Assembly (NCBI RefSeq): GCF_003160695.1
Contig: NZ_QGDD01000003.1
Span: forward strand, 124,001-188,000
From: Nocardioides silvaticus
Lineage (GTDB): Bacteria; Actinomycetota; Actinomycetes; Propionibacteriales; Nocardioidaceae
DNA length: 64,000 nt
Direction: 5' to 3'
Shown here: positions 1-8,614 of the stretch, in pieces
Numbering within the stretch: the first letter of the stretch is position 1
How the letters are laid out: each line of letters begins with the position of its first letter
Position numbers and translations under genes: made by a program
Notes under the pieces: model-generated
Database searches by the model: none
What the model saw: the letters and a program-made list of their open reading frames with translations, nothing else
Told to the model about the DNA's origin: nothing

Positions 1-965
1 TACTCGGTCACCCGCCGGATCCGCACCATCATCGTCGCCGACGGTGTGACCAGCCCGTTGACGTAGGTCGACAACCGCGACGCCGACGTGCCCGCCATCG
101 ACGCGAACTCGCGCTGGCTGAGGCCGCTGATGGCGACCAGCCGGCGGATCTCCCGGGCCACCAGCTCGCGCTCACGGCGCTCGAACCGTGACCGGTAGAC
201 CCGGACGGCCTCCTCGAGCGCGTAGACCGGGAACGGCCGATCGGCCGCGAGCGCCAGCTCCTTCAGCTCCGAGCCGTACGGCGCCCACGGGTTCGACGCG
301 ATGATCGCGACCTGGCCGCGCCAGGCCTGGATGCCGCCGTGGTCCCAGACCCGGGCGACCTCCTCGGGCGTCCTGAGGATCGGGCCCGGTCGGTTGGGGT
401 CGACGTCGGTCAGCACCAGCCAGAAGCCCATCTGGTAGCAGCGGTCCGCGACCTCGACCGCCTTCTCCTCGTTCCAGCCCGCGGTCCGGACGATCCCGCT
501 GACCCGGTCCCGGTCCGCGACGACCTGCACCGTCCGAGTGGCGAGGGGCAGCGCCGGACCGTTGCCGAGGAGCCGGTCGACCGTGCCCTGGACCAACGCG
601 ACCTTGCGGTGGCCGTAGCGCTTGATGAGCCGCGCAGCGGTGACGAAGTCGTCGGCGTCACCCAGGTCCACGATGCCGACCATGTTCGCCATGACCGCCA
701 CCTGGATCGCCCAACGGTCCTCGCCGACCAGGTCGGTCGCGGCATCGACGAACAGCTCCCAGCCCTCGGTGTACTGGCCCGTGCCGATCCGGTCAGCACG
801 CTTCAACAGCTCCAGGGTGGCGGCGTGGGCGACCCGGTGGTCGGGGCTCTCGTCGTTCTCCACGGACACCCGCAGGTTGTCGAGACGCATCTCGAGCGGG
901 ACGGGGCTCCGTCCCCGACGCTCCGGCCCGGACGAGCCCTCGCCCCGCACGAAAGAGCTGTGCAT
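1..965 (-). CDS. HTH-domain protein, C-terminus cut by window edge
   Basis: A minus-strand frame stays open from an ATG at 965 to the window edge, giving 321 residues without a stop. The last ~55 residues (about 268-321) read as an XRE-like helix-turn-helix: an alanine- and arginine-rich helix, then GLSQREFASMAGTSASRLS and a second helix. The N-terminal ~130 residues are helical and non-repetitive. The middle has a conserved-looking part (LVLTDVDPNRPGP) that I cannot assign. The two small minus-strand ORFs inside it are other-frame shadows. It is probably a DNA-binding regulator that also senses something, but no ligand domain is recognisable. The ATG at 965 was chosen because the frame becomes unconvincing upstream; an internal ATG at codon 28 is possible. 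Confidence 0.6.
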   Translation of the reverse strand, partial: MHSSFVRGEGSSGPERRGRSPVPLEMRLDNLRVSVENDESPDHRVAHAATLELLKRADRIGTGQYTEGWELFVDAATDLVGEDRWAIQVAVMANMVGIVDLGDADDFVTAARLIKRYGHRKVALVQGTVDRLLGNGPALPLATRTVQVVADRDRVSGIVRTAGWNEEKAVEVADRCYQMGFWLVLTDVDPNRPGPILRTPEEVARVWDHGGIQAWRGQVAIIASNPWAPYGSELKELALAADRPFPVYALEEAVRVYRSRFERRERELVAREIRRLVAISGLSQREFASMAGTSASRLSTYVNGLVTPSATMMVRIRRVTE

Positions 966-1071
966 AGGGAGCAGGCCTTCCTCGCGCGGGTCAATGATCC
1001 AGGCTACGTCGCGTATCGGATCTGTAAACGGCGAAACGCGAAATAGGGCACGCGGGAGTCGACGCGGGACC

Positions 1072-2490
1072 TCAGAGCAGGTCGTGCACGAGCTCCTGGA
1101 GCTGGGTCAGGTTGCGGCACTCGACCATTGGCACGATCTCCTGGTAGGTCCGCGCCGCGGAGTCGCCGGCGCCCCAGCTGCTCTCGGGCTCGGGGTTGAG
1201 CCAGTACGAGCGGCGCACCGAGCCCGCGAGCCGGCGCAGGGTCGCGTCCTCGAGGTCGCTGTAGTTGCTGCGGGCGTCGCCGAGGATGAGCAGCGTGGTC
1301 TTCGGCCCGAGCGCGTCGAGGTGCTCGGCCTCGAACTTCGTGAACGCGCGGCCGTAGTTGGTGCGGCCCCACAACGCTGCGTAGCTGCTCGCGGCGGCGA
1401 GGTTCTCCAGGACCTCGACCGGGTCGGAGCCGGGGCGCAGGTGCTCGGTCACCTCGTGCACGTGGTCGATGAACGTGAACGCCCGCATGCTCTGGAACGA
1501 CTCGCGCAGCGCGAAGACGAACAGCAGCGTGAACTGGGCGAAGTTCGCGACCGAGCCGCTCACGTCGCAGAGCACGACCAGGTCGGTGCGGTGCGGCCGC
1601 TTGGGTCGATGGTGGGTGGTGAGCGGCACGCCGCCGGTGGCGATCGAGGCCCGGACCGTACGGCGGAAGTCGAGTGCGCCGCGGCGGTGGGCGTGGTGCT
1701 CCTTGGTCAGCCGGGTCGCGAGCCGGCGCGCGAGCGGGAAGATCTGTCGGCGCATCTCCTCGAGGTCGCTGCGCCGGGCCGCGGTGAACGCGAGCTTGTC
1801 GATGCTCGGGCGGATCGCCACGTCGGCGACGTGGTCGGGCCCCTTCTCCTCCGCGATCCGGCGGCGGGCGTCGTCCTCGACCATGGTCGCGAACGCACCG
1901 ACCCGGCGGTTGGCGAGGCGTCGTACCTCCGTCTCGCGGCCCTCGTCGCCCACCTCGGCCAGCAGCCCGGCGACGATCCGGTCGACCAGCTCCTGCGGCG
2001 CCACCCGCTGGAGCGCGGTGTAGGCCGACCAGGACGACAGGCCGGGCCCGCGGCCGGGCATCGCCCCGAAGGTGCCGACCATCTGTGCGGCGAGTCGTGC
2101 CAGCTGCTGCTGGTCGTCGCTCTGCAGCGCCTCGGCCAGCTGGTCGCGGAACGCCTGCAGCGCGGCGGCGTTGTCGCGGACCGCCGCGCCACGGGGGGAA
2201 TCGTCCTCGTCACCGTCCGCCGACGACGAATCTCCCCGGTGCGCCACGCCGTCGCCGACCAGCGCGGGGAAGTAGACGTCGAAGAGCGCATCGAACGTCG
2301 TGCGCTGCGACTGCTTCTTCACCAGCGTCGCGGCCAGCACGTCGCGCACGTGTCCGCGGTCTCCCCAGCCCACCGCCCCGAGCGCCGCGACCGAGTCGAG
2401 GTCCTCGGCCAGTGACACCGACATGCCGGCGCCCCGGAGCGCCTCGATGAAGGAGAGGTGCCGGTCGAGCAGGCCGGAGTTGTCGGTCAC
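1072..2490 (-). CDS. VWA-domain protein, CoxE-like
   Basis: The 472-residue protein starts at a GTG (2490). The C-terminal third is a von Willebrand A domain with a MIDAS-type metal site: DVSGS at residues 309-313 after a hydrophobic strand (LVVLC). The N-terminal ~290 residues are helical, as in CoxE-like proteins. In this family the protein works with a MoxR-type AAA+ ATPase in metal insertion or assembly of enzyme complexes. The moxR-like gene lies immediately upstream on the same strand, so the two likely act together; the client is unknown. The GTG start abuts a 20-bp tandem repeat array, and each repeat contains another GTGA, so the position of the ribosome binding site is unusual. Confidence 0.85.
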   Translation of the reverse strand: MTDNSGLLDRHLSFIEALRGAGMSVSLAEDLDSVAALGAVGWGDRGHVRDVLAATLVKKQSQRTTFDALFDVYFPALVGDGVAHRGDSSSADGDEDDSPRGAAVRDNAAALQAFRDQLAEALQSDDQQQLARLAAQMVGTFGAMPGRGPGLSSWSAYTALQRVAPQELVDRIVAGLLAEVGDEGRETEVRRLANRRVGAFATMVEDDARRRIAEEKGPDHVADVAIRPSIDKLAFTAARRSDLEEMRRQIFPLARRLATRLTKEHHAHRRGALDFRRTVRASIATGGVPLTTHHRPKRPHRTDLVVLCDVSGSVANFAQFTLLFVFALRESFQSMRAFTFIDHVHEVTEHLRPGSDPVEVLENLAAASSYAALWGRTNYGRAFTKFEAEHLDALGPKTTLLILGDARSNYSDLEDATLRRLAGSVRRSYWLNPEPESSWGAGDSAARTYQEIVPMVECRNLTQLQELVHDLL

Positions 2491-2590
2491 TTGGTGGTCG
2501 AGCCGTTCACTTGGTGGTCGAGCCGTTCACTTGGTGGTCGAGCCGTTCACTTGGTGGTCGAGCCGTTCACTTGGTGGTCGAGCCTGTCGA
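2491..2590. repeat. 20-bp tandem repeat, about 5 copies
   Basis: The unit TTGGTGGTCGAGCCGTTCAC occurs four times exactly (2491-2570). A fifth copy begins identically, then continues as AGCCTGTCGAGACC, which is the fuller form of a dispersed repeat also seen at about 11008 and 62950. The array lies between the stop region of the moxR-like gene and the GTG start of the VWA gene. The moxR-like stop codon (2567-2569) is itself inside the array. There are no unique spacers, so this is not a CRISPR. Confidence 0.95.
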
Positions 2591-3466
2591 GACCAGCCTG
2601 AGCTCCTTGACGGCGCGCGCCTGGTCGGACGCGTGCTTGAGGACGGCACCCAGCGTGTCGTTGATGGCCTTCTCGTCGAGGTCCCGGATCTCCAGGGCGA
2701 TCAGCGTGCGCGCCCAGTCCACCGACTCCGCGATCGACGGTGCCTTCTTCAGCTCGAGGTCGCGCAGCCGGCCCACGGTGGCGACCAGCTGCTCGGCGAT
2801 CCTGTCGTCCAGGTCGGGCACCTGGGCCTGGAGGATCTCCCGCTCGCGCTCGGCGTCCGGGTAGTCGAGGTGGAGGTAGAGGCAGCGCCGCTTGACCGCC
2901 TCGGAGAGCTCGCGGCTCGCGTTGGAGGTCAGGACGACGTACGGCCGCCGGGTCGCCGCCACGGTGCCGAGCTCGGGGATCGTCACCTGGAAGTCAGACA
3001 GCACCTCGAGCAGCAGCCCCTCGACCTCGATGTCGGTCTTGTCGACCTCGTCGATGAGCAGCACCGTCGGCTCGTCGCGACGGATCGCGGTCAGCAGCGG
3101 CCGGGTGAGGAGGAACTCCTCGGTGAAGATGTCGTCGTGGGTCTGGCTCCAGTCCGCCGCCTCCCCCGTGCCGGCCTGGGACTGGATCCTCAGCAGCTGC
3201 TTCTTGTAGTTCCACTCGTAGAGGGCCCGTGCCTCGTCGAGACCCTCGTAGCACTGCAGCCGCACCAGCTCGGCCCCGGTCGCCCGCGCGACCGCCTTCG
3301 CCAGCTCGGTCTTGCCGACGCCCGCGGGCCCCTCGAGCAGCAACGGCTTCTCCAGCGCACCCGCCAGGAACGCCGTCGTCGCGGTCGCCGCGTCGGCGAG
3401 GTAGCCGGCCTTCGTCAGCAAGTCGGCGGTCTGCGCCGGGGACTCGAACCAGGTCATATGTCCCAT
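2567..3466 (-). CDS. MoxR-family AAA+ ATPase
   Basis: The 299-residue protein has Walker A GPAGVGKT at residues 46-53 and Walker B LLIDE at about 136-140, followed by VDK. Further on are a sensor-like TSNASRELSEAVKRRCLY segment and a C-terminal helical lid, the MoxR layout. MoxR ATPases act with VWA partners in metalloenzyme maturation, and such a partner is directly downstream. Two in-frame ATGs, at 3466 and 3457, are both possible starts. The last residues (LVSTGSTTK) are encoded by the dispersed repeat, and the stop lies within the tandem array, so the natural C-terminus has probably been replaced or extended by repeat sequence. Confidence 0.9.
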   Translation of the reverse strand: MGHMTWFESPAQTADLLTKAGYLADAATATTAFLAGALEKPLLLEGPAGVGKTELAKAVARATGAELVRLQCYEGLDEARALYEWNYKKQLLRIQSQAGTGEAADWSQTHDDIFTEEFLLTRPLLTAIRRDEPTVLLIDEVDKTDIEVEGLLLEVLSDFQVTIPELGTVAATRRPYVVLTSNASRELSEAVKRRCLYLHLDYPDAEREREILQAQVPDLDDRIAEQLVATVGRLRDLELKKAPSIAESVDWARTLIALEIRDLDEKAINDTLGAVLKHASDQARAVKELRLVSTGSTTK

Positions 3467-3624
3467 CCTGCCTGGGTTTTCCCGGCACAGGTCACACGGG
3501 TCGACTCGTGACCCCCGGCGACCCGGCTCGTTGAGGAGGCGTCGATCGAGAACAAGGGCGCGGGTCGGGGCCGCGACCGGTCGGCACGCCTATTCCAGCA
3601 ACGCTCCAGCAAGGGGGATCGATC

Positions 3625-3984
3625 GTGGACGCACGCGTTCCTTGGCTGCGCACGGCCGTCACGTCGATCCGTACGGCGATGACCGCCGGCGCGCTGACGC
3701 TGCTGGTCGGATTCGGTGCGATGAGCGTGCTCGCCGCACCGCAACCGCCCGCCCAGCAGCTCGGCCTGTCCGTGCAGGACGAGGCCACCACCAAGCTCCT
3801 CGAGCGCAACCGCTGCTCGACCACCGGCTTCGCCCCCGACGTGATCCCCGCCTCCGCGATCATCCGCGACGGCAACGGCCGCACCCGGGTCGTCTCCTTC
3901 GACCACGGCTGGGCCGTCTTCAAGAAGGAGCGTCCCGGCGAGCTGGTCGCCGTCTGCCTGAGCCGCCCTCGGGCGATCGGATAG
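3625..3984 (+). CDS. Small exported protein of unknown function
   Basis: The 119-residue protein starts at a GTG preceded by AAGGGGG at 3611-3617. Residues ~18-38 form one hydrophobic segment ending in AAPQPPAQQ, consistent with a signal peptide or N-terminal anchor. The mature part (~80 residues) has two cysteines, in RNRCSTTG and VAVCLS, which could form one disulfide outside the membrane. I recognise no family. It is divergent from the moxR-like gene and convergent with the TetR gene. Confidence 0.7.
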   Translation: MDARVPWLRTAVTSIRTAMTAGALTLLVGFGAMSVLAAPQPPAQQLGLSVQDEATTKLLERNRCSTTGFAPDVIPASAIIRDGNGRTRVVSFDHGWAVFKKERPGELVAVCLSRPRAIG

Positions 3985-4042
3985 TCACGCGCAGGCCACC
4001 TCGGGGCCGCCCGTGCGCGAGCGCGCGCCCCGCGCAGCGCTC

Positions 4043-4753
4043 CTACCTGGCGCCGCTCGCCAGCCGATCGATCGGAACGGTCGGGTCGAGCACCACGTCC
4101 ATCTCCCGCGCCTGTCCGTCGATCTGGTACCAGATCCAGCGGCTCAGCATCGCGGTGAGACCGCGGGGGCTGAGGGTGCGGTCGGGTCGTCGTACCCACT
4201 GGTTGACGCTGCCGCGGACCTGGCCGAGCAGACCGACGACGAGGAGGTCGAGGGTGTTCATCTGCTCCTCGTCGAGGTCGTGACCGAGGAGCGCTGCGCC
4301 CGCCTGGAAGAGCGAGGAGACGTCGGTGCCGAGCTGGGCAACGGCGCGATCGAGCTCACCGGGCTCGCCGTCGCCGAGGGCCCGCTGCGCCATCTCGTGG
4401 AGGTGCGGGTGCTCGGCGACCCAGTCGACGTAGCCGCCGACGATCGAACGGATGATCTCCTCGATGCTGCCGGAGAGGACGAGGGTGGCGTCGAGGCGCT
4501 CGCGGATCATCCCGACGATGTGCAGCTGGACGGCCCGGTTGAGGTCGGTGCGGTTGTTGAAGAGCCGGTAGACGACGGTGCGCACCAGGCCGGCGCGCTC
4601 GGCGATCTGCTGGACCCGCAGCTCGCTGCCGAGCGGCTGCTCCTCGAGGAGGCCGATGGCCGCCTGGAGGACGTGCAGCCGGCGCTCCTCGTTGTGGTCG
4701 GCCCACCGCAGCTGCCGGCCGTCGAGGCCGGGAACGCGGGGCACGGGGGGCAT
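4043..4753 (-). CDS. TetR-family transcriptional regulator
   Basis: The 236-residue protein has a typical TetR N-terminus at about residues 28-75: VLQAAIGLLEEQ, then the helix-turn-helix VQQIAERAGLVRTVVYRLF. A long helical ligand-binding domain follows. It starts at an ATG 50 bp after the BVMO gene ends on the same strand, so it may be the last gene of the hydrolase-BVMO transcript. Its likely target is the 17-bp palindrome at 7196-7212 in front of that transcript. The link to that operator is inferred from position only. Confidence 0.88.
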   Translation of the reverse strand: MPPVPRVPGLDGRQLRWADHNEERRLHVLQAAIGLLEEQPLGSELRVQQIAERAGLVRTVVYRLFNNRTDLNRAVQLHIVGMIRERLDATLVLSGSIEEIIRSIVGGYVDWVAEHPHLHEMAQRALGDGEPGELDRAVAQLGTDVSSLFQAGAALLGHDLDEEQMNTLDLLVVGLLGQVRGSVNQWVRRPDRTLSPRGLTAMLSRWIWYQIDGQAREMDVVLDPTVPIDRLASGAR

Positions 4754-4803
4754 GGCCGCACTTTAGTTGAGCGGCGGTGGCCGAAGGCCGTGGTCAGCCC
4801 GCG

Positions 4804-6324
4804 TCAGCCGACCGCGGCCGCGGACGCAGCGCCCGCGTCGGACGTCCGGGTGGTGCCGAACCGGAGCGCCGGGTCGGCCACCGCGCCGCGCCGCAGCTCG
4901 GGGGCGTCGCGGAGGTAGTCGTTGCGGATCCGCCACGGCATCCGCTTGCCCTGCCGCGGCATCACGGCGTCGCCGCGCTGGATGTAGCCCGAGCGCATCG
5001 AGTCGCCCAGCACCGAGACGTCGGTCCGCTCGCCGGGGGACGCCACCGGCACGACCTGGTCGTGGCCGTGCTCGTCCATGTGGCTGAGCAGCCGGCAGAA
5101 GTACTCGCTCGCGAGGTCGGCCTTCAGCGTCCAGGACGCGTTGGTGTAGCCGATGACGAACAGGCTGTTGGGCACGCCCTCCATCAGCACGCCCTTGTAG
5201 AGCATCCGGTCCCGGGTGTCGACGACCTCGCCGTCGACCACGAGCTCGGCCCCGCCGGCGAGCTGGATCTGCAGGCCGGTCGCGCTGATGACGATGTCGG
5301 CCTCGAGCTCGTCGCCGGACCGCAGCCGGATGCCGGCCTCGGTGAACGTCTCGACGTGGTCGGTGACGATCGAGGCCTGACCGCGGCGGAGCACGCGGAA
5401 CAGGTCGCCGTTCGGCACGACGCAGAGCCGCTCGTCCCAGGGGTCGTACGACGGCGTGAAGTGCACCATGTCGATCTTTGGGCCGACCTGTCGGCGCACG
5501 GCGGCGAGCAGCACCTTCCTCGCGAGCGCCGGCCGTGCGCGGCACAGCTTGTAGACCGCCTGCTGCAGCAGGATGTTGCGCACCCGGCCGGTGCGGTAGA
5601 TCAGCCCGGCGGGGACGCCGATCCTCGCGAGCGGCGAGGCGACGGGGTCGTTCGCCGGCACCGTCATGACGTACGACGGCGAGCGCTGCAGCATCGTCAC
5701 GTGCTCGGCGGCGCCCTCGCCCGTGGCCATCGCCGGGACGAGCGTGATCGCGGTCGCGCCGCTGCCGATGATCACCACCCGCTTGCCGGAGTGGTCGAGG
5801 TCGTCCGGCCAGAACTGCGGGTGCACGACCCGTCCGCCGTTCCCGGTGAACGCCTCTTCTCCCGGGAAGGCGGGCCGGTGGCCCTCGTCGTAGCTGTAGT
5901 AGCCGGTCGCACCGACCAGGAAGCGGCTGGTGTAGGTCTCCGGGGTGCCGTCGGCGTCGACCTCGACGGTCCAGTGGCCGGCCTCGGTCGACCAGCTCGC
6001 CCGGACGACCCGCCGCCCGAACCGGATGTGCTCGTCCACGCCGTGCTCGGCGGCCGTGTCGGCGACGTACTGCTTGATGCTCGGCCCGTCGGCCAGCACC
6101 TTGGTGCCGATCCAGGGCCGGAAGCTGAAGCCGAAGGTGAGCATGTCGGAGTCGGACCGGATGCCCGGGTAGGTGAACAGGTCCCAGGTGCCGCCGACCG
6201 CGTGGCGGCGCTCGAGGATCGCGAACGACTTGCCGGTGCCCTCGCGGACGAGGTGGCAGGCGGCGCCGATGCCGGAGAGGCCGGCGCCGACGATCAGGAC
6301 GTCGAAGTCGAGGGCCGGGGCCAT
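4804..6324 (-). CDS. Flavin-containing Baeyer-Villiger-type monooxygenase
   Basis: The 506-residue protein has an N-terminal FAD-binding GAGLSG at residues 13-18. A second Rossmann motif for NADPH (VVIIGSGATA) lies near residue 185. Between them is a Baeyer-Villiger fingerprint-like stretch, FTGNGGRVVHPQFWPDD. The family inserts oxygen from O2 next to a ketone, giving an ester or lactone. The frame is open 195 nt further upstream, but that part is arginine-rich shadow overlapping the hydrolase gene, so the ATG at 6324 is used. It follows the hydrolase stop by 2 bp (operon). Such BVMO/hydrolase/SDR sets occur in cyclic-ketone pathways and in mycobacterial mymA-like operons. The substrate is not evident. 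Confidence 0.9.
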   Translation of the reverse strand: MAPALDFDVLIVGAGLSGIGAACHLVREGTGKSFAILERRHAVGGTWDLFTYPGIRSDSDMLTFGFSFRPWIGTKVLADGPSIKQYVADTAAEHGVDEHIRFGRRVVRASWSTEAGHWTVEVDADGTPETYTSRFLVGATGYYSYDEGHRPAFPGEEAFTGNGGRVVHPQFWPDDLDHSGKRVVIIGSGATAITLVPAMATGEGAAEHVTMLQRSPSYVMTVPANDPVASPLARIGVPAGLIYRTGRVRNILLQQAVYKLCRARPALARKVLLAAVRRQVGPKIDMVHFTPSYDPWDERLCVVPNGDLFRVLRRGQASIVTDHVETFTEAGIRLRSGDELEADIVISATGLQIQLAGGAELVVDGEVVDTRDRMLYKGVLMEGVPNSLFVIGYTNASWTLKADLASEYFCRLLSHMDEHGHDQVVPVASPGERTDVSVLGDSMRSGYIQRGDAVMPRQGKRMPWRIRNDYLRDAPELRRGAVADPALRFGTTRTSDAGAASAAAVG

Positions 6325-6326
6325 GG

Positions 6327-7136
6327 TCAGGCCACGTGCGCGACGGCCGGACGCAGTCCGTGCGAGGAGCCGCGCAGGAGCACGTCGACGACACCGGCGA
6401 CGTCGTCGGCCATCGGGACGTGGCCGCTGCCGTCCAGCCACACGTGCTCCGCTGCGGGGAGCTGACGGCGGGCGCGCTCGGCTTGGTAGGGCAGCAGCAC
6501 CCGGTCCTTCGAGCCCCAAGCGATCGTCACCGGGACCTCGTCGGCGATCTCGCTGTCGAACCGCGAGCCCTCCGCGAAGATCCGCTTGAGGGCAGGACGC
6601 GCGGCGACCATGCAGTTGAGGTCGCCGACGACCTGCTCCGGGGTCAGCCGCTCGCCGTGGGTCATCAGCGAGCCCATCATCAGCTTGCGCGCCAGCGCCG
6701 GCCGGGCGAGCGCCGGCGCCACCGGGCGGGCCAGCCGGCCCGACGCCTGCAGGAGGGCGAAGTGCGCGCGGATGTAGGCGAAGTCGTGGCCGCCCTTCCA
6801 GAAGCCGGCGGGCGAGAGGCCGGTGGCGCTGCTGACCAGTCCGTCGGCGGCGGCCTCGAGGGCGATCCGGCCGCCGAGGGAGTTGCCGGCGATGTGCGGG
6901 CGGTGGAGGTCGAGCTCGAAGAAGAGGTCGATCAGCTCCTCCTGGAGCACGTCCTTGACGTGCCGGCCGTCGGCCGCGAGCGCCGGTGACTCCCCGTGGC
7001 CCGGCAGGTCGAACAGGATGACCTCGCGGTGCTCGGCGAGCTGCTCCGCGATGGGGTACCAGGCCTGCCGGCGGTGGCTGATCCCGTGGACCAGGACCAG
7101 GGGCTCTCCGGTCCCGAAGCGCTCGTACGCCAGCAT
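6327..7136 (-). CDS. Alpha/beta hydrolase
   Basis: The 269-residue protein has the oxyanion segment LVLVHGISHRR near residue 14, the nucleophile elbow GNSLGG near 89-94, a late Asp (GSKDRVLL), and a catalytic His (DGSGHVPM). These make a complete Ser-Asp-His set. It is the first gene of the hydrolase-BVMO(-TetR) transcript. By context it would cleave the ester or lactone made by the neighbouring monooxygenase. That role is inferred; the family also includes lipases and haloperoxidases. The promoter should lie in 7137-7280, where a perfect inverted repeat is found. Confidence 0.88.
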   Translation of the reverse strand: MLAYERFGTGEPLVLVHGISHRRQAWYPIAEQLAEHREVILFDLPGHGESPALAADGRHVKDVLQEELIDLFFELDLHRPHIAGNSLGGRIALEAAADGLVSSATGLSPAGFWKGGHDFAYIRAHFALLQASGRLARPVAPALARPALARKLMMGSLMTHGERLTPEQVVGDLNCMVAARPALKRIFAEGSRFDSEIADEVPVTIAWGSKDRVLLPYQAERARRQLPAAEHVWLDGSGHVPMADDVAGVVDVLLRGSSHGLRPAVAHVA

Positions 7137-7195
7137 GTGCTCTACCGCCTCACGGGCAACACTGCCCTCTGGTTCCCTGGTCAGCCGCCAGTTAG

Positions 7196-7212
7196 CTGTA
7201 CACGTTGTACAG
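7196..7212. promoter_or_regulatory. 17-bp inverted repeat, candidate operator
   Basis: CTGTACA-CGT-TGTACAG is a perfect 7-3-7 inverted repeat, 60 nt upstream of the hydrolase-BVMO transcript's first ATG. The form suits a TetR-type dimer. The TetR gene at 4043-4753 is the nearest candidate binder, and the PucR-type regulator downstream is the alternative. Confidence 0.6.
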
Positions 7213-7280
7213 GGATCAACACGACCTGTCTACCGGGTCCGGCGGCGCACCGGCGAGGGAATGTGATCCAGCCCACGCGG

Positions 7281-8510
7281 TCACGCGACCGCGACGGCAG
7301 CGGCGCAGAGCAACGCCAGCTCCAGCTCGCGCCGGCGCTCGGTCACCGGTCTGCCCAGCAGCTCCTCGGCCTGGCGCAGCCGGTAGCGCACGGTGTTGCG
7401 GTGGATGGCGAGCCGCGCGGCGGCACCGTCCATCCCGGACTCGAGGTAGGCGAGCACGGTCTCCCGGAGCCGCGCGGCCACCTCGTCGCCGGCGGCCAGC
7501 GCGCCGAGCTCGCGCCCGACGAAGGAGTGCATGGCGACCCGGTCGCGGGACAGCAACGAGACCACCTCGACGTCGGCGTAGGCGATCAGCGGCTCGGGGA
7601 GCCCGTCGGCCAGGTCGCGGCCGGCGACCGCCTCGTGGTGCGAGACTCGGAACCCGCCGAGCCCGGCAGCGGTCACGCCGGCGGCGACCCGGATCCCCGG
7701 CGACGACCCGACCGCGCGCAGCTCCTCCCCGTCCAGCGGACGGTCGGTGCCGAGCCAGGCCCAGACCTCGGCCGGCCCGGACGGTACGACGAGCGGTCGG
7801 GGTGCTCCGCAGCGGGCGGCGATCCGCGCCGCCTCGGCCTCGAGCCGGCGCACCGGGTCGCCCTCGGCGCGGGGGGCGGTCTCCCAGAGCACGAGCGCGG
7901 TCTGCTGCCGGCGCAGGGAGTGGCCGAGGTCCCGCTCTGCCGCGTCGAGGTCGACCCGGTCGCCCGCGAGGATCGAGGCGACCAGCTGGGTGCGACGGGT
8001 CAGGGCGCTGCGCAGCCAGCGCTCGCGCTCCTCGCCGTACGCCCCGATCAACTGCTCCACGGAGTGCGAGAACCACTCGATGGCGTGCCGCCACACCGTG
8101 ATCAGCGCGAGCGAGACCTGCTCGGGTGCGAGGTCCGCCTCCTGCGCCACCCCGGTCACGTAGGCCAGCGCCGCCTGCTGGCCGGAGCGGTAGACCTCGA
8201 GCAGCGCGGCCATCTCGACGCCGCGGGCCGCGAGCTCGCGCGCCAGCAGGAAGGCCTCCTCCGGCGGTCGCAGCTCCCCGGGGCTGACCAGGTGGGTGAT
8301 GAAGGCCCTCAGCTGGGCGCGGGTGCTCGCGTCCAGCGCGGACCGCAGGTCCCGGTCGCGGCCGATGACGGCCACCTGGGCCGCGATCTGCTCGTTGAGG
8401 AGCCGCATGACCCGCTCGATCTCCTCCGAGGCCAGCGTGTCGACCGCGAAGGCCCGGATCCACGCGTCGACCGCCGCGTCCTGCTCGCTCACCGTTCGAT
8501 TGTGCGTCAT
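7281..8510 (-). CDS. PucR/CdaR-type transcriptional regulator
   Basis: The 409-residue protein ends in the characteristic PucR-type HTH: LRETVLAYLESGMDGAAARL followed by AIHRNTVRYRLRQAEELLG. The N-terminal half is helical and resembles the RsbRD/GGDEF-like sensor part of this family. The ATG at 8510 is preferred over one 54 nt upstream because the earlier stretch lacks family character. It lies between and divergent from two catabolic operons, which suits a local activator. The inducer is unknown. Confidence 0.87.
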   Translation of the reverse strand: MTHNRTVSEQDAAVDAWIRAFAVDTLASEEIERVMRLLNEQIAAQVAVIGRDRDLRSALDASTRAQLRAFITHLVSPGELRPPEEAFLLARELAARGVEMAALLEVYRSGQQAALAYVTGVAQEADLAPEQVSLALITVWRHAIEWFSHSVEQLIGAYGEERERWLRSALTRRTQLVASILAGDRVDLDAAERDLGHSLRRQQTALVLWETAPRAEGDPVRRLEAEAARIAARCGAPRPLVVPSGPAEVWAWLGTDRPLDGEELRAVGSSPGIRVAAGVTAAGLGGFRVSHHEAVAGRDLADGLPEPLIAYADVEVVSLLSRDRVAMHSFVGRELGALAAGDEVAARLRETVLAYLESGMDGAAARLAIHRNTVRYRLRQAEELLGRPVTERRRELELALLCAAAVAVA

Positions 8511-8614
8511 GCACAGTCGGTTCGTCACACATTGACAGGTTCCAGCCTTACCAGCCGTTGCCACGGTGGGGCACGATCGGTCACGTTCAAGCCCCGCGCA
8601 CCAAGGAGCGCCTC

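Noticed and set aside
2491..2590. CRISPR array
   Set aside because: The repeats are directly adjacent with no unique spacers and no cas genes are present.
4804..6519. 571-residue form of the BVMO
   Set aside because: The 65 extra residues are Arg-rich and overlap the hydrolase; the FAD motif is at the normal distance from the ATG at 6324.
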